This document shows positions 50,067 through 58,716 of a DNA stretch of 64,000 nt, one piece after another. The DNA is from Actinacidiphila yanglinensis. Lineage in GTDB: Bacteria; Actinomycetota; Actinomycetes; Streptomycetales; Streptomycetaceae. Position 1 is the first letter of the stretch. Every line of letters begins with the position of its first letter. The DNA lies in contig NZ_FNVU01000021.1 in the NCBI RefSeq assembly GCF_900107965.1, forward strand, positions 62,001 to 126,000, read 5' to 3'. Position numbers and translations under genes: made by a program. The notes under the pieces were generated by a model. It had not been told where the DNA came from and did no database searches. It saw only the letters and a program-made list of their open reading frames with translations.

Positions 50067-51050
50067 ATGCGGGAAGAGGACCCGGACCCCGGTACGGCAC
50101 TGCGCGCCGATCCGCCCGTGCCCGGTGCCTCCGCCGCGGCCGACCCCGGTACGGCGCCCGGGCCCGATCCGGTGCCGGCGCCCGACTCCCCGCCCGATCC
50201 GGGCCTGTTCGGGCCCGACTCGGTGACCTGGCAGCTGCACGGCGACCCGATCATGTGGGTTGCCGGTGTCCGCGCGCTCTACCTCCAGGCGCTGCACCCG
50301 CGCGCGGTGCGCGGCGTCGCGCAGAACTCCGACTTCCGCCGCGACGCGTGGGGCCGCCTGCTGCGCACCGCGTCGTTCGTCGGCGGGATCACCTACGGGA
50401 CCACGCCCGCCGCCGAGCAGGCCGGGGCCCGGATCCGCGGTATCCACCGCAGGCTCTCGGCGGTCGACCCCGGCACGGGGGAGCGGTACGGCGTCGACGA
50501 CCCCGACCTGCTGCTGTGGGTGCACTGCGCGGAGATCGACTCCTATCTGGGCGTCGCCCGGCGCTCGGGCTTCCCGCTCACCGGCGCCCAGGCGGACGCG
50601 TACGTCGACGAGCAGCGCGAGGCCGCCCGGCTCGTGGGCCTCGATCCCGCCACGGTGCCCGCGGACACCGCGCAGCTCGCCCGCTACTTCATCTCGGTCC
50701 GGCCCGAACTGGCCGCGACACCCGAGGCGTTCGACGTCGTCCGGTTCCTGAAGGCGCCGCCGGTGCCCGCCCTGCTGCTGCCGGCGCGGCTCGCGCTGTG
50801 GCGCATCGTCGCGACGACCGCGTTCGCCGCACTGCCGCCGTACGCGCACGCGTTGTACGGGCGGACCGCGCCCTCGCCGGCCGCCGCGGACCGCCGGCTG
50901 CGGGCGGTGGGGCGGGTGCTGCGGGCCATCCCGGCCACGGTGCGCTGGCAGTTGCCGCCGGGCCACATCCTCAAGGCGGTCGCCCGGCTCGGCCCCGGCA
51001 CCCGCCCGTCGGTCCGGCGCCTGCCCCCGTACGAGCCCGAAGTGCCCTGA
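50067..51050 (+). CDS. MpaB-like oxygenase (DUF2236)
   Basis: A 327-residue protein of the latex-clearing/MpaB family (DUF2236), mostly alpha-helical proteins with a haem-binding His in members characterised so far. The diagnostic block is WQLHGDPIMWVAGVRALYLQ (about 53-72), then LHPRAVRGVAQNSDFRRDAW (about 75-94). WVHCAEIDSYL and FDVVRFLKAPPVP follow. It starts with about 48 Asp/Pro-rich, likely disordered residues. GGGAGGCGGCC precedes ATG 50067. Substrate unknown; relatives include rubber-degrading enzymes and fungal MpaB. Confidence 0.85.
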   Translation: MREEDPDPGTALRADPPVPGASAAADPGTAPGPDPVPAPDSPPDPGLFGPDSVTWQLHGDPIMWVAGVRALYLQALHPRAVRGVAQNSDFRRDAWGRLLRTASFVGGITYGTTPAAEQAGARIRGIHRRLSAVDPGTGERYGVDDPDLLLWVHCAEIDSYLGVARRSGFPLTGAQADAYVDEQREAARLVGLDPATVPADTAQLARYFISVRPELAATPEAFDVVRFLKAPPVPALLLPARLALWRIVATTAFAALPPYAHALYGRTAPSPAAADRRLRAVGRVLRAIPATVRWQLPPGHILKAVARLGPGTRPSVRRLPPYEPEVP

Positions 51051-51138
51051 TGCGCTGTCCCCCTCCGAGCACCGACCCGGCCATACTGGGTGCGGGGAAG
51101 CACCGAAGAGCACCGATGAGCACGGGGGCACGGCGCTG

Positions 51139-53436
51139 ATGGCGGCTGGACACCATGACGAACAGGACGGACCCGGCGGCGCACCGCCCGCCGGGCGCGG
51201 CAAGGGGGCCGGCACGGACACGGGGGCAGGGGCGGGACGGGCCCCGGGCAAGGGTGCACCGGCGGGGGCCGGCGGCACCGGGAGCGACAGCACGCTGATA
51301 CAGGGCCGCTACCGGCTGCACGAACTCATCGGCCGCGGCGGCATGGGCGAGGTGTGGCGCGCGCTGGACGAGTCGCTGGGTCGCAAGGTGGCCGTGAAGT
51401 GCCTCAAGCCCATGGGGCAGTCCGGTGATGCCGGCTTCAACCGGATCCTCCAGGAGCGCTTCCGGCGCGAGGCACGTGTGGCGGCGGCGCTCCAGCATCG
51501 CGGGATCACCGTCGTGCACGACTTCGGCGAGCACGACGGAGTGCTCTTCCTGGTGATGGAACTCCTGGACGGGCGCAACCTGCTCCAGGTCCTCGACGAC
51601 GCCCGGCGGCACCCGCTGCCGGTCCCCGACCTCACCGACATCGCCGAACAGGTCGCCGACGCCCTCGCGTACACGCACGCCCAGGGCGTCGTGCACCGTG
51701 ACCTGAAACCGGCCAACATCATCCGGCTGGCCGACGGCGGCGTGAAGATCTGCGACTTCGGCATCGCCCGGCTCGGCCACGACATCGGCTTCACCTCCCG
51801 CCTCACCGGCACCGGCGTCGCCATGGGCACCCCGCACTACATGTCTCCCGAGCAGATCAGCAACTCCGGTGTCGACCAGCGCAGCGACCTCTACTCGCTG
51901 GGCTGCGTGCTGTACGAACTCGCCACCGGACACCCGCCGTTCGACCTCGGCGACGCCTGGTCGATCCTGGTCGGGCACCGCGACAACATTCCGGAGCCGC
52001 CGCGCGCCGAGCGCCCCGAACTTCCCGCCGACCTGGAAGGCCTCATCCTCGACCTGCTCGCCAAGGACCCCGAGGACCGGCCGCAGAACGCCGCCGACGT
52101 CGCCGGCCGGCTCAAGGCGATCCGCGCGGGCGCCAAGGTCGCCGTCCCGGCCGGCACCGCCGTACCCGGCTGGGCGCGGGCGCTGAGCACCGGACCGGTG
52201 GCCCGCTCCACCCGCGTCCACCCGCCGGTCGAGCCCGCGCACCACGAGCTCACCGGCGCCTGGTCCACCCGCACCGTCACCGCGTCCGCCGACCCGGCCG
52301 CGCTCGCCGAACTCGCCGCCCGCCAGGCCGAGGCCGACGACCTCGGCCGGATCGGCAACTGGCATCAGGCGTACGACCTGCACACCACGGTCGCCACCAG
52401 CCGCGACCGCGCCCAGGGCACCGAGCACCCCGACACCCTGGCCAGCCGGCACGAGGCGGCGTACTGCCTGACCCGGCTCGGCCGCGCCGAGGAGGCGCTG
52501 CGGCTCTACGCGTACGTGGCGGAGGTGCGCCGCCGCGTGCTCGGACCCGACGACCCCGACACCCTCGCCGCGCGGCACGAGGCGGCGTACGCGCTCGGTG
52601 CGCTCGGCCGGCACCTGGAGGCCCACCAGGAGTTCTCCGCGGTGCTCGCCGCGCGCGAGCGCGTCCTGGGCCCCGAGCACCCGGACACGCTGCGCTGCAA
52701 GCACAACCTGGCGTTCAACCTGGGCCAGTTGGGGCGGGCGCAGGAGGCGTACACGACGGCCGTGGAGGTGGCCGACGCCCGGTCGCGGGTCCTCGGCCCG
52801 GAGCACACCGAGACGCTCGGCACCCGTTTCGAGGTCGGCTTCACCCTCGGCCAGGCCGGCCGCTGGGCGGAGGCGCTGGAGGTCTACAGGGAGGTGGGCG
52901 AGGCCCGGGCCCGCGTGCTCGGCGCCGACCACCCCGACACGCTCGCCGTCCGCTACGAGACCGGGATCTGCCTGACCCGGCTCGGCTGCACCGCCGACGC
53001 CCTGACCCTCTACGAGGACCTGGTCGCCGCCCTCACCCGCGCCAGTGGCTCCTCCGATGAGGAGACGCTGCGCGCCCGCCAGGCCCTCGGCGTCAACCTC
53101 GGCCGGCTCGGCCATTGGGACCGCGCGCTGGCCGAGGCCCGCGACGTGGCGGCCGTCCGCCAGCGCGTGCTGGGCGGCGACCACCCCGACACGCTCGTCA
53201 GCAAGCGGGAGATCGCGGTCTGCCTCGGCTGGCTCGGCCGCTGGAGCGACGCGCTCACCGTCTACCGCGAGGTCGCCGACGCGCGCGAGGAACTACTCGG
53301 CGCGGACGACCCCGACACCCTCACCAGCCGCAACGACCAGGCCCGCTGCCTGGAACACCTCGGCAGGAGCGAGGAGGCGCAGGAGCTCTACCGGCGCGTC
53401 TCCCGCCACCGCCAGGACGGCCCCGAACGCCTTTAG
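51139..53436 (+). CDS. Ser/Thr protein kinase with C-terminal TPR repeats
   Basis: A 765-residue Hanks-type kinase. The N-terminal 50 residues are Gly/Ala-rich. Kinase domain about 57-335: glycine loop ELIGRGGMGEVWRA, Lys87, catalytic HRDLKPANI (Asp188), DFG at 206-208, GTPHYMSPEQISN activation segment. There is no transmembrane helix, unlike PASTA kinases. Residues 395-760 hold eight 42-residue TPR-like repeats of the kinesin-light-chain type (x-H/D-P-D-T-L at one end, L-G-x-x-x-E-A in the middle), forming a solenoid for protein binding. It probably phosphorylates a cytosolic partner. No phosphatase or substrate gene is adjacent. Confidence 0.9.
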   Translation: MAAGHHDEQDGPGGAPPAGRGKGAGTDTGAGAGRAPGKGAPAGAGGTGSDSTLIQGRYRLHELIGRGGMGEVWRALDESLGRKVAVKCLKPMGQSGDAGFNRILQERFRREARVAAALQHRGITVVHDFGEHDGVLFLVMELLDGRNLLQVLDDARRHPLPVPDLTDIAEQVADALAYTHAQGVVHRDLKPANIIRLADGGVKICDFGIARLGHDIGFTSRLTGTGVAMGTPHYMSPEQISNSGVDQRSDLYSLGCVLYELATGHPPFDLGDAWSILVGHRDNIPEPPRAERPELPADLEGLILDLLAKDPEDRPQNAADVAGRLKAIRAGAKVAVPAGTAVPGWARALSTGPVARSTRVHPPVEPAHHELTGAWSTRTVTASADPAALAELAARQAEADDLGRIGNWHQAYDLHTTVATSRDRAQGTEHPDTLASRHEAAYCLTRLGRAEEALRLYAYVAEVRRRVLGPDDPDTLAARHEAAYALGALGRHLEAHQEFSAVLAARERVLGPEHPDTLRCKHNLAFNLGQLGRAQEAYTTAVEVADARSRVLGPEHTETLGTRFEVGFTLGQAGRWAEALEVYREVGEARARVLGADHPDTLAVRYETGICLTRLGCTADALTLYEDLVAALTRASGSSDEETLRARQALGVNLGRLGHWDRALAEARDVAAVRQRVLGGDHPDTLVSKREIAVCLGWLGRWSDALTVYREVADAREELLGADDPDTLTSRNDQARCLEHLGRSEEAQELYRRVSRHRQDGPERL

Positions 53437-53560
53437 GCCCCGCACGCCTTCGGCTCCCCCTCCGAACGACTCCGGCTCCCGGGGACACCCGGATTCCGGA
53501 CGCCTCCCGCCCGAGGAACGCCCGCAGCGAACAGCACCGCTGTTCCGCCCCGCCCCGCGC

Positions 53561-53566
53561 TAGCCT
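53561..53566 (+). promoter_or_regulatory. Leaderless -10 box (TAGCCT)
   Basis: TAGCCT, six bases, then ATG 53573. Confidence 0.55.
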
Positions 53567-53572
53567 CCCCGG

Positions 53573-54298
53573 ATGGGCGACGTGGTGACGTACGAGGTCA
53601 ACGGGGTGCGGTTGGTCGGCGAGGGGGAAGGCCCGGCCGGCGGGCCGGTGGTCCTGCTGCTGCACGGGCTGGGGGAGGACCGCGGCTCGTGGCGGGCGGT
53701 GTCGGCGGCACTCGCGGCGGACGGCCGGCGGGCCTGGAGCATCGACCTGCGCGGCCACGGCGACAGTTCCCACCCGGGCGCATACGCGTACGAGGCGATG
53801 CGCGACGACCTGCTGGGCCTGATCGACCTGCTCGGGCAGGAGCGGGTGGTGCTCGTCGCCCACTCCATGGGCACCGTGCCCGCCTCGCTGGTGGCGATGG
53901 ACCGGCCGCGGACCGTGGACCGGCTGGTGCTGGAGGAGGGCCCGCTGCCCTTCCCCGCCGAGCCGCGCCGCCCCGTGCCCGACGGCCCCGACGGCCCCAC
54001 CCGCTACGACTGGCGGGCGGTGCGGGACATCGCGGTGCAGCGCAACGCACCCCCGGCCCGGCACTGGGACGGGCTGGCCGAGATCACGGCTCCCACCCTC
54101 GTGGTCGCCGGCGGCCCGCGCAGCCACCTTCCGCAGGACCAGCTCGCGCTGGCCGCCGCCCGTATCCCGGACTCCCGGCTGCTGACCATCGACGCCGGGC
54201 ACATGGTGCACGACGAGCGGCCCGGCGAGTTCATCGAGGCGCTGCGCGGCTTCCTCGGCGCCGCGCCGGCGACGGCCGGGCGGCTCAGTCCCCCGTGA
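53573..54298 (+). CDS. Alpha/beta fold hydrolase
   Basis: A 241-residue esterase-like enzyme. The oxyanion loop is VVLLLHGLGEDRGSW, the nucleophile Ser98 is in VLVAHSMGTVP, the acid is likely in VVAGGPRSHLPQDQ, and the catalytic His is in DAGHMVHDERPGEF. All triad positions can be assigned, although the acid is less certain. TAGCCT six bases before ATG indicates a leaderless transcript. Its 3' end overlaps by 14 bases the 3' end of the convergent kinase-like gene, an antisense arrangement without space for a terminator. Confidence 0.87.
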   Translation: MGDVVTYEVNGVRLVGEGEGPAGGPVVLLLHGLGEDRGSWRAVSAALAADGRRAWSIDLRGHGDSSHPGAYAYEAMRDDLLGLIDLLGQERVVLVAHSMGTVPASLVAMDRPRTVDRLVLEEGPLPFPAEPRRPVPDGPDGPTRYDWRAVRDIAVQRNAPPARHWDGLAEITAPTLVVAGGPRSHLPQDQLALAAARIPDSRLLTIDAGHMVHDERPGEFIEALRGFLGAAPATAGRLSPP

Positions 54299-54833
54299 CG
54301 CGTGCCGCGATCGTCCGGGCGCAGGACGCCGGATCGCTGCGGCTGGTGTCCACCTCCAGGTCGTAGGAGACACCTTCGTGGACCAGGGCGGCCTGCCGTG
54401 CCGCCATGCCGGGGGTGCGGTCGCCCCTGGCCGCCTCCCGGGCGGCGGCCACTTCCGGATCGCAGCGCACCCCCACCCACAGCACGTCCATCCCGCTCAG
54501 CGCGTCGCGCCAGCGGGTCTGGGAGGCGGCGCCCCCGAGGAAGACCTCGTCGATGACCAGGTGCGCGCCCGCGCGGGCGGCCGCGGCCATGCCCAGCGCC
54601 CAGGCGTCGTCCAGCCTGCGGAAGTCCGCGCCGGGCACCACCTCGCCGTCCGGCCCGAACGCGATGCCGTCGCCCGCGTCCCCGCCGCGCATCCGGGCGG
54701 GCAGCGCCTCGACGAGGGTGTCCGTGCCGAAGGTCAGCCAGGGCGGACCGGGCAGCGCGTCCTGCAGCGCGCGGGCGAGGCTGCTCTTCCCCGAGCTGGA
54801 GCCGCCGTTCAGAATGATCACCTGGGTGGGCAC
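54285..54833 (-). CDS. Chloramphenicol 3-O-phosphotransferase-like (CPT family) P-loop kinase
   Basis: A 182-residue P-loop kinase of the CPT family. Walker A is LNGGSSSGKSSLA (about 8-20). Asp38 in FGTDTLVEAL lines up with the Asp of S. venezuelae CPT that serves as base for the antibiotic hydroxyl. VIDEVFLGGA and WVGVRCDPEVAAAREAARGDRTPGM (the lid with conserved Arg) are family hallmarks. CPT inactivates chloramphenicol in a producer, but many homologues occur in non-producers with unknown targets. No chloramphenicol genes are here. GTG start with TACGGT six bases upstream, so it is probably leaderless. Confidence 0.87.
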   Translation of the reverse strand: MPTQVIILNGGSSSGKSSLARALQDALPGPPWLTFGTDTLVEALPARMRGGDAGDGIAFGPDGEVVPGADFRRLDDAWALGMAAAARAGAHLVIDEVFLGGAASQTRWRDALSGMDVLWVGVRCDPEVAAAREAARGDRTPGMAARQAALVHEGVSYDLEVDTSRSDPASCARTIAARVTGD

Positions 54834-54839
54834 TGCGCC

Positions 54840-54845
54840 ACCGTA
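54840..54845 (-). promoter_or_regulatory. Leaderless -10 box (TACGGT)
   Basis: TACGGT, six bases, then GTG 54833 on the minus strand. Confidence 0.5.
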
Positions 54846-54868
54846 GGCGGGACGAGAGGGGAAGGCCA

Positions 54869-55846
54869 GTGGTTTCCGGCGGGAGCGGCGAGACCGGCGA
54901 GAGCGGCGCGGACGATGGCGTCGCCGCGAGCAGCGCGGGCGGCGCGGACGGTGATGCCACCGCGGGCACCGCGCGCGACTCGGGCGCGCTGAGCGTCATG
55001 ACCTGGAACCTCTGGTGGCGCTTCGGCGGGTGGCGGGAGCGGCGGGAGGCGATCCTGCGCACCCTTGAGGCCGAGCGGCCCGACATCCTGGGCCTCCAGG
55101 AGGTCTGGGCGGACAACGGTCCCGGCGGGGAGAACCTCGCGCGGTGGCTCGCCGAGCGCCTGGACATGCACTGGACCTGGTCCCCGGCCGTGGTCCAGGA
55201 CCGCTGGCACAGCCGCAACGGCGGTGACACCACCGTCGACGTCGGGGTGGCCGTGCTCAGCCGCCACCCGATCCTGGAGACCGCCGAACGCCGGCTGCCG
55301 ACGCTGCCCGGCCACCGCGACGACGGCAAGACCGCGTTGCACGCCCTCCTCGACGTCCCCGGCGGGCCGCTGCCCTTCTTCACCACCCACCTCAACTCCG
55401 GCATCGCCGAGTCGGCCGTGCGGTGCGCGCAGGTCCGCGAGCTGGCCGCGTTCGTCGCCGAGCATGCCCACGGGCCGTACCCGCCGGTCGTCACCGGGGA
55501 CTTCAACGCGGAGTCGGACTTCGACGAGGTGCGGCTGATCTGCGGCTACAAGACGGCTCCGGCGGTCCCCGGACTGGTCCTCCTCGACGCCTGGCGGTTC
55601 GCCGATCCCGCGCTGCCGCAGGGAACGTGGGACATCGCGCACGAGGAGGCGGTGAACTTCGGCATGCGGCCCAGCTGCATCGACTACATCCTGGTCGGTC
55701 TGCCGGGACCGGACAGCCGCGGCTGGATCCGTACCGCGCGCCGCTCCGGAGATCGCCGGGTGGCCGGTGTGTGGCCGTCCGACCACGCCGCTGTTCGGGC
55801 GGAACTCGCGCTGCCGGACCCCGCGTTGAAGCTGAGCGGCGCGTAG
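54869..55846 (+). CDS. Endonuclease/exonuclease/phosphatase family protein
   Basis: A 325-residue metal-dependent phosphodiesterase fold. Motifs: MTWNLWWR (about 44-51), DILGLQEVW with the metal Glu, VAVLSRHPI, FFTTHLNSG with the catalytic His, VVTGDFNAESD (Asp-Asn), CIDYILVG, and the terminal WPSDHAAV with the general-base His. All catalytic residues are present. Substrates of this family range from DNA to inositol phosphates and sphingomyelin; no signal peptide is seen, so a cytosolic target is likely. GTG 54869 follows GAGGGGAAGG. It is followed by a bidirectional hairpin. Confidence 0.9.
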   Translation: MVSGGSGETGESGADDGVAASSAGGADGDATAGTARDSGALSVMTWNLWWRFGGWRERREAILRTLEAERPDILGLQEVWADNGPGGENLARWLAERLDMHWTWSPAVVQDRWHSRNGGDTTVDVGVAVLSRHPILETAERRLPTLPGHRDDGKTALHALLDVPGGPLPFFTTHLNSGIAESAVRCAQVRELAAFVAEHAHGPYPPVVTGDFNAESDFDEVRLICGYKTAPAVPGLVLLDAWRFADPALPQGTWDIAHEEAVNFGMRPSCIDYILVGLPGPDSRGWIRTARRSGDRRVAGVWPSDHAAVRAELALPDPALKLSGA

Positions 55847-55866
55847 ACCGCGCCGGGCCCGTCGGG

Positions 55867-55901
55867 CCCGGGTGCCCGCCGGACCAGCACGGGCACCCGG
55901 G
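55867..55901. terminator. Bidirectional hairpin terminator
   Basis: CCCGGGTGCCCG / CGGGCACCCGGG, a 12-bp perfect stem with an 11-base loop, between convergent genes ending at 55846 and 55912. Confidence 0.8.
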
Positions 55902-55911
55902 TTCCGCGCGG

Positions 55912-56850
55912 TCAGCGCCAGTCGGCGGCGAACGCGCGGGAGGGGTTCGCGACGAAGAACGCGTCCGCTGCGGCCTCCCCGAGCGCCGCGGCGATCCGAG
56001 GACGCAGCACCCGCAGCAGGTAGGGGAGGCCCGGCCCGCCGCCGGTCGACGCGCGCGAGGAGGCGACGACGTTGTCGCCGCCGATGAGGATCTGGCCGCC
56101 GTACCCGGCCGAGGCGAGGTCGGCGAGGCAGTCCAACAGCCGCCAGTCGGTGGCGTGGTGGGCGCGGGAAGGGCCGTCGAAGGCGAGGAACGCGCCGGAC
56201 GCGGCCAGTTCGCGATGGAGGCCCGGGTCCGGGAACCGGTTGAGGTGGCCGAGCAGGATGCTGGTCACCGGCACCTCCAACTCGCCGTGCAACAGGGTGA
56301 GTACGTCGACGGCCGCGGTGCCCATCTCGTGGTGGATGCCGATCGGTGCGCCCGTGGCGTGATGCGCCCGCGCCGCAGCGGCCATCACCTCGCGGGCGTG
56401 CCCGTCCAGGCCGTGGAACATCCCGGCCACCTTGATCATGCCCGCCCTCGCGGTGCCGCGCGGCCCGTCCGGGTCGTCGCCGACGAGCATGCCCTCGGCC
56501 AGCTCGGCCGTGAAGAACTCCGCGAGGCCGTCCGACCGCAGCCGCTCCAGCAGTTCGGGGGCGTAGTGCGCGGCCTGGTGCAGGCCGGTCGCGGCCACCA
56601 GATGCATCCCGGCGGCCCGCGACAGCGCGGGCAGCTCGCCCGCCATCCGGCCCAGCCCGAAGGGCGTCCACTGTGCCACCGCCGCGCCGCCCAGCCCCCG
56701 GAACGCGCCCAACTCGGCCTCGGCGGCGGCCGGATCGTCCAACTCCTGCCCGGCGAGGGCGGGGGCGGCGAAGAACAGGTGGTCGTGGGAGTCGGTCACG
56801 CCCAGCGCGGCGGGGTCGATGTCACCGAGCACGGTGCGTACGCGCATCAT
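55912..56850 (-). CDS. Phosphotriesterase-family (PTE/Php-like) metal hydrolase
   Basis: A 312-residue amidohydrolase-fold enzyme. The binuclear metal ligands are all visible: His22 and His24 (DSHDH), Lys140 (MIKVAG, the carboxylated bridging lysine), His173 (GIHHE), His202 (LGHLNR) and Asp259 (GGDN). Family members hydrolyse lactones, organophosphates or phosphodiesters; relatives in actinobacteria often act as lactonases. It is the third gene of an operon, its ATG overlapping the stop of the carboxymuconolactone-decarboxylase gene (ATGA). Together with that gene it suggests degradation of a lactone or aromatic ring product. Confidence 0.9.
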   Translation of the reverse strand: MMRVRTVLGDIDPAALGVTDSHDHLFFAAPALAGQELDDPAAAEAELGAFRGLGGAAVAQWTPFGLGRMAGELPALSRAAGMHLVAATGLHQAAHYAPELLERLRSDGLAEFFTAELAEGMLVGDDPDGPRGTARAGMIKVAGMFHGLDGHAREVMAAAARAHHATGAPIGIHHEMGTAAVDVLTLLHGELEVPVTSILLGHLNRFPDPGLHRELAASGAFLAFDGPSRAHHATDWRLLDCLADLASAGYGGQILIGGDNVVASSRASTGGGPGLPYLLRVLRPRIAAALGEAAADAFFVANPSRAFAADWR

Positions 56851-57320
56851 GCGGCACCGCCTTCCCGGCCGCCGTCCTCGGCGGTGCCCGGGCCCGAACC
56901 CGTCCCTGGACTCGCTCCGTCGGTTTCCGCCGGGCCGACCCCGAGCTCGTCGAACGCCGCCGCCGCGACCCGCAGTCCGGCGAGCGCCTTGGGCACCCCG
57001 ACGTAGGGCGCCAGGTGCACCATCACCTCCACGATCTCCGCCGGCTCGACGCCGATCCGCAGCGAGTTGCGCACGTGGTCGTCGAGTTGGGGCTCGACGC
57101 CGCCGAGCGCGGTGAGCGCGGCAAGAGTGGCGATCTGGCGGTCGCGCAGCGCCAGGCCGTCGCGCTGGTAGGTGCCGCCGAACAGCGCGGTGACGATCCA
57201 GTCGGCGAACCCGGGGGCCAGCCTGTCCAGCCCGGCCAGGGTGCCCTCCACGGTGCGCGGGCCGGCGAGTTCGCCGAGCAGCCGGTACCCCGCCTCGCGG
57301 TCGAGGGCCGCCCGCTTCAC
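56847..57320 (-). CDS. Carboxymuconolactone decarboxylase family protein
   Basis: A 157-residue all-helical protein of the CMD/AhpD superfamily. The family signature is ALRDRQIATLAALTALGGVE and DDHVRNSLRIGVEPAEIVEV, then HLAPYVGVPKALAGL. The CxxC pair of AhpD-type peroxidase partners is absent, so it belongs to the decarboxylase (PcaC-like) branch, which converts 4-carboxymuconolactone to an enol-lactone. The last 25 residues are Gly-rich. GTG 57320 overlaps the stop of the upstream DUF4865 gene (GTGA), and its stop overlaps the phosphotriesterase start: three coupled genes. True substrate unknown. Confidence 0.88.
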   Translation of the reverse strand: MKRAALDREAGYRLLGELAGPRTVEGTLAGLDRLAPGFADWIVTALFGGTYQRDGLALRDRQIATLAALTALGGVEPQLDDHVRNSLRIGVEPAEIVEVMVHLAPYVGVPKALAGLRVAAAAFDELGVGPAETDGASPGTGSGPGTAEDGGREGGAA

Positions 57321-57904
57321 CACTGCCGCCCGGTCGGGAGGGAGTCCAGTTCGGGCCGCGACAGGTGCAGCACCTGGAAGCGTTCGCCGTCCGGCTCGTC
57401 GGGCGCGGCGCCCCGCCAGAGCGTGAAGCGCAGCACCTCCCAGTGCCGCGGATCGACCAGCAGGGCGGCGGAGTGCAGGTCGGCGTGGGCGGCGGTCTCG
57501 CGCAGCCCGTCCAGTTCGCGCGCGAACGCCGCTGCCGGGTCCTCGTCCGCGCCGAGTCGCCGCGCCGCGCGCACGGCGGCCGACGGCGGGGACGCCACGG
57601 CCGGGCCGCGCTCGAAGCCGAGCACGGTCCAGTGCTCGACCGTCGGGCGGCCGAAGTCCTCGACCAGGCCCCGGAATCCGGGGCCCCACAGGAAACCGTT
57701 CATGCCCTGCGGGGTGTTCCACAGGTAGAAGGGCGCGTACTCGTTCACCGGCGAACCGTCGGTGCCGCGCTCCCGGATCAGGTAGGCCTTCTGCCCCAGC
57801 CCGGGGAACTCGTCGAGCAGGTGCCCCCGGGTCGCCACCCGGTGCCGGATGATGCCCATGTCGTAGTCGGCGGGCAGGGGAATGCGGTAGTTCATGCCGT
57901 GCAC
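57317..57904 (-). CDS. DUF4865 family protein
   Basis: A 195-residue protein of an uncharacterised family. The N-terminus reads MNYRIPLPADYDMGIIRHRV, and conserved blocks are YLIRERGTDGSPVNEYAPFY, LWNTPQGMNGFLWGPGFRGL and DFGRPTVEHWTVLG. It has a dimeric-barrel-like (ferredoxin-fold) look but no established function. GTG 57904 follows GAGGGAG at 9 bases. First gene of the DUF4865-CMD-PTE operon; the TetR gene lies 120 bp upstream on the same strand, consistent with TetR control of the group. Confidence 0.85.
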   Translation of the reverse strand: MHGMNYRIPLPADYDMGIIRHRVATRGHLLDEFPGLGQKAYLIRERGTDGSPVNEYAPFYLWNTPQGMNGFLWGPGFRGLVEDFGRPTVEHWTVLGFERGPAVASPPSAAVRAARRLGADEDPAAAFARELDGLRETAAHADLHSAALLVDPRHWEVLRFTLWRGAAPDEPDGERFQVLHLSRPELDSLPTGRQW

Positions 57905-58024
57905 GGGTGGATGCTCCCTCGTCCGGTACGCGGCGCGTCGCGCGCGTACGTCAGCGTCCTCGTGTGGGGGTCCGTCGCCGGTGTCCGTCGCGGGCGGACG
58001 CCCCGTCGCGTCCGCCCGGCTGGG

Positions 58025-58627
58025 TCAGCCGTCCTGGCCGGCGGGCGCCGCCGGGGCGGCGTGCCCGGTCGATGCCGCCTCGAGCAGGCCGAGCGCGCCG
58101 CGCACCGCCTGGTCGAAGGGCTCGCGGTCGCCCGCCGCGCGGGCCAGCACGTACCCGCCCTGGACGACCGCGGCCAGCGCGGCCGCCGTGTCCCGCGGGT
58201 CGATCCCGGGCCGCAGTTCGCCGCTCGCGACGCCGTCGGCGACGATCCCGGCGAGCCGCTCACGCAGCCACGCGAAGGTGTCCCGGACCGGCTCGCGCAA
58301 GGTGCCGCTGGCGATCACGTCCGGGTCCATCGCCATCCGGCCGACCCGGCAGCCGCGCAGCGGGTCGCGCTCGCGCAGCAGGTACGTGCCGACCCTCGCC
58401 AGCGCGGTGTCGCCCTCGTCGAGCAGCGCGTCGGCCTGCGCGCGCAACTCCGCGGCGCTGCGCCGCATCGCGGTCGCCGCGAGGTCGGGCTTGCCCTTGA
58501 AGTGGTGGTACATGCTGCCCTGGCCGGCGCCGGCCAGCTCCTGGATGGCCTTCGGACTGGTGCCGACGTAGCCGCGCTCCCAGAGCAGCTGCTGCGCGCT
58601 TTCGATCAGGCGTTCCGCGGTGTCCAT
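58025..58627 (-). CDS. TetR/AcrR family regulator
   Basis: A 200-residue repressor. The helix-turn-helix is clear: LIESAQQLLWERGYVGTSPK, AIQELAGAGQGSMYHHFKGK (about 6-47). The C-terminal ligand domain ends in a short Ala/Pro tail; it resembles TetR_C_16/LfrR-like members (GCRVGRMAMDP). ATG 58627 is taken; ATG 58642 in frame would place the start inside the palindrome. An 18-bp near-perfect palindrome at 58637-58654 overlaps the promoter, consistent with autoregulation. Downstream same-strand genes (DUF4865, CMD, PTE) are likely part of its regulon. Confidence 0.9.
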   Translation of the reverse strand: MDTAERLIESAQQLLWERGYVGTSPKAIQELAGAGQGSMYHHFKGKPDLAATAMRRSAAELRAQADALLDEGDTALARVGTYLLRERDPLRGCRVGRMAMDPDVIASGTLREPVRDTFAWLRERLAGIVADGVASGELRPGIDPRDTAAALAAVVQGGYVLARAAGDREPFDQAVRGALGLLEAASTGHAAPAAPAGQDG

Positions 58628-58636
58628 GCGAGCAGC

Positions 58637-58654
58637 GTACATACTAGTAGGTAC
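58637..58654. promoter_or_regulatory. Putative TetR operator: 18-bp palindrome
   Basis: GTACATACTAGTAGGTAC is a palindrome with one mismatched pair, 10 bp upstream of the TetR start and in the gap after the isochorismatase-like gene. Confidence 0.75.
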
Positions 58655-58716
58655 AAAACCAACCCGGAAAAGCGGCGGCGGGCCCGACCCGCCGCCGACC
58701 GGACCGGAGGCACCGG

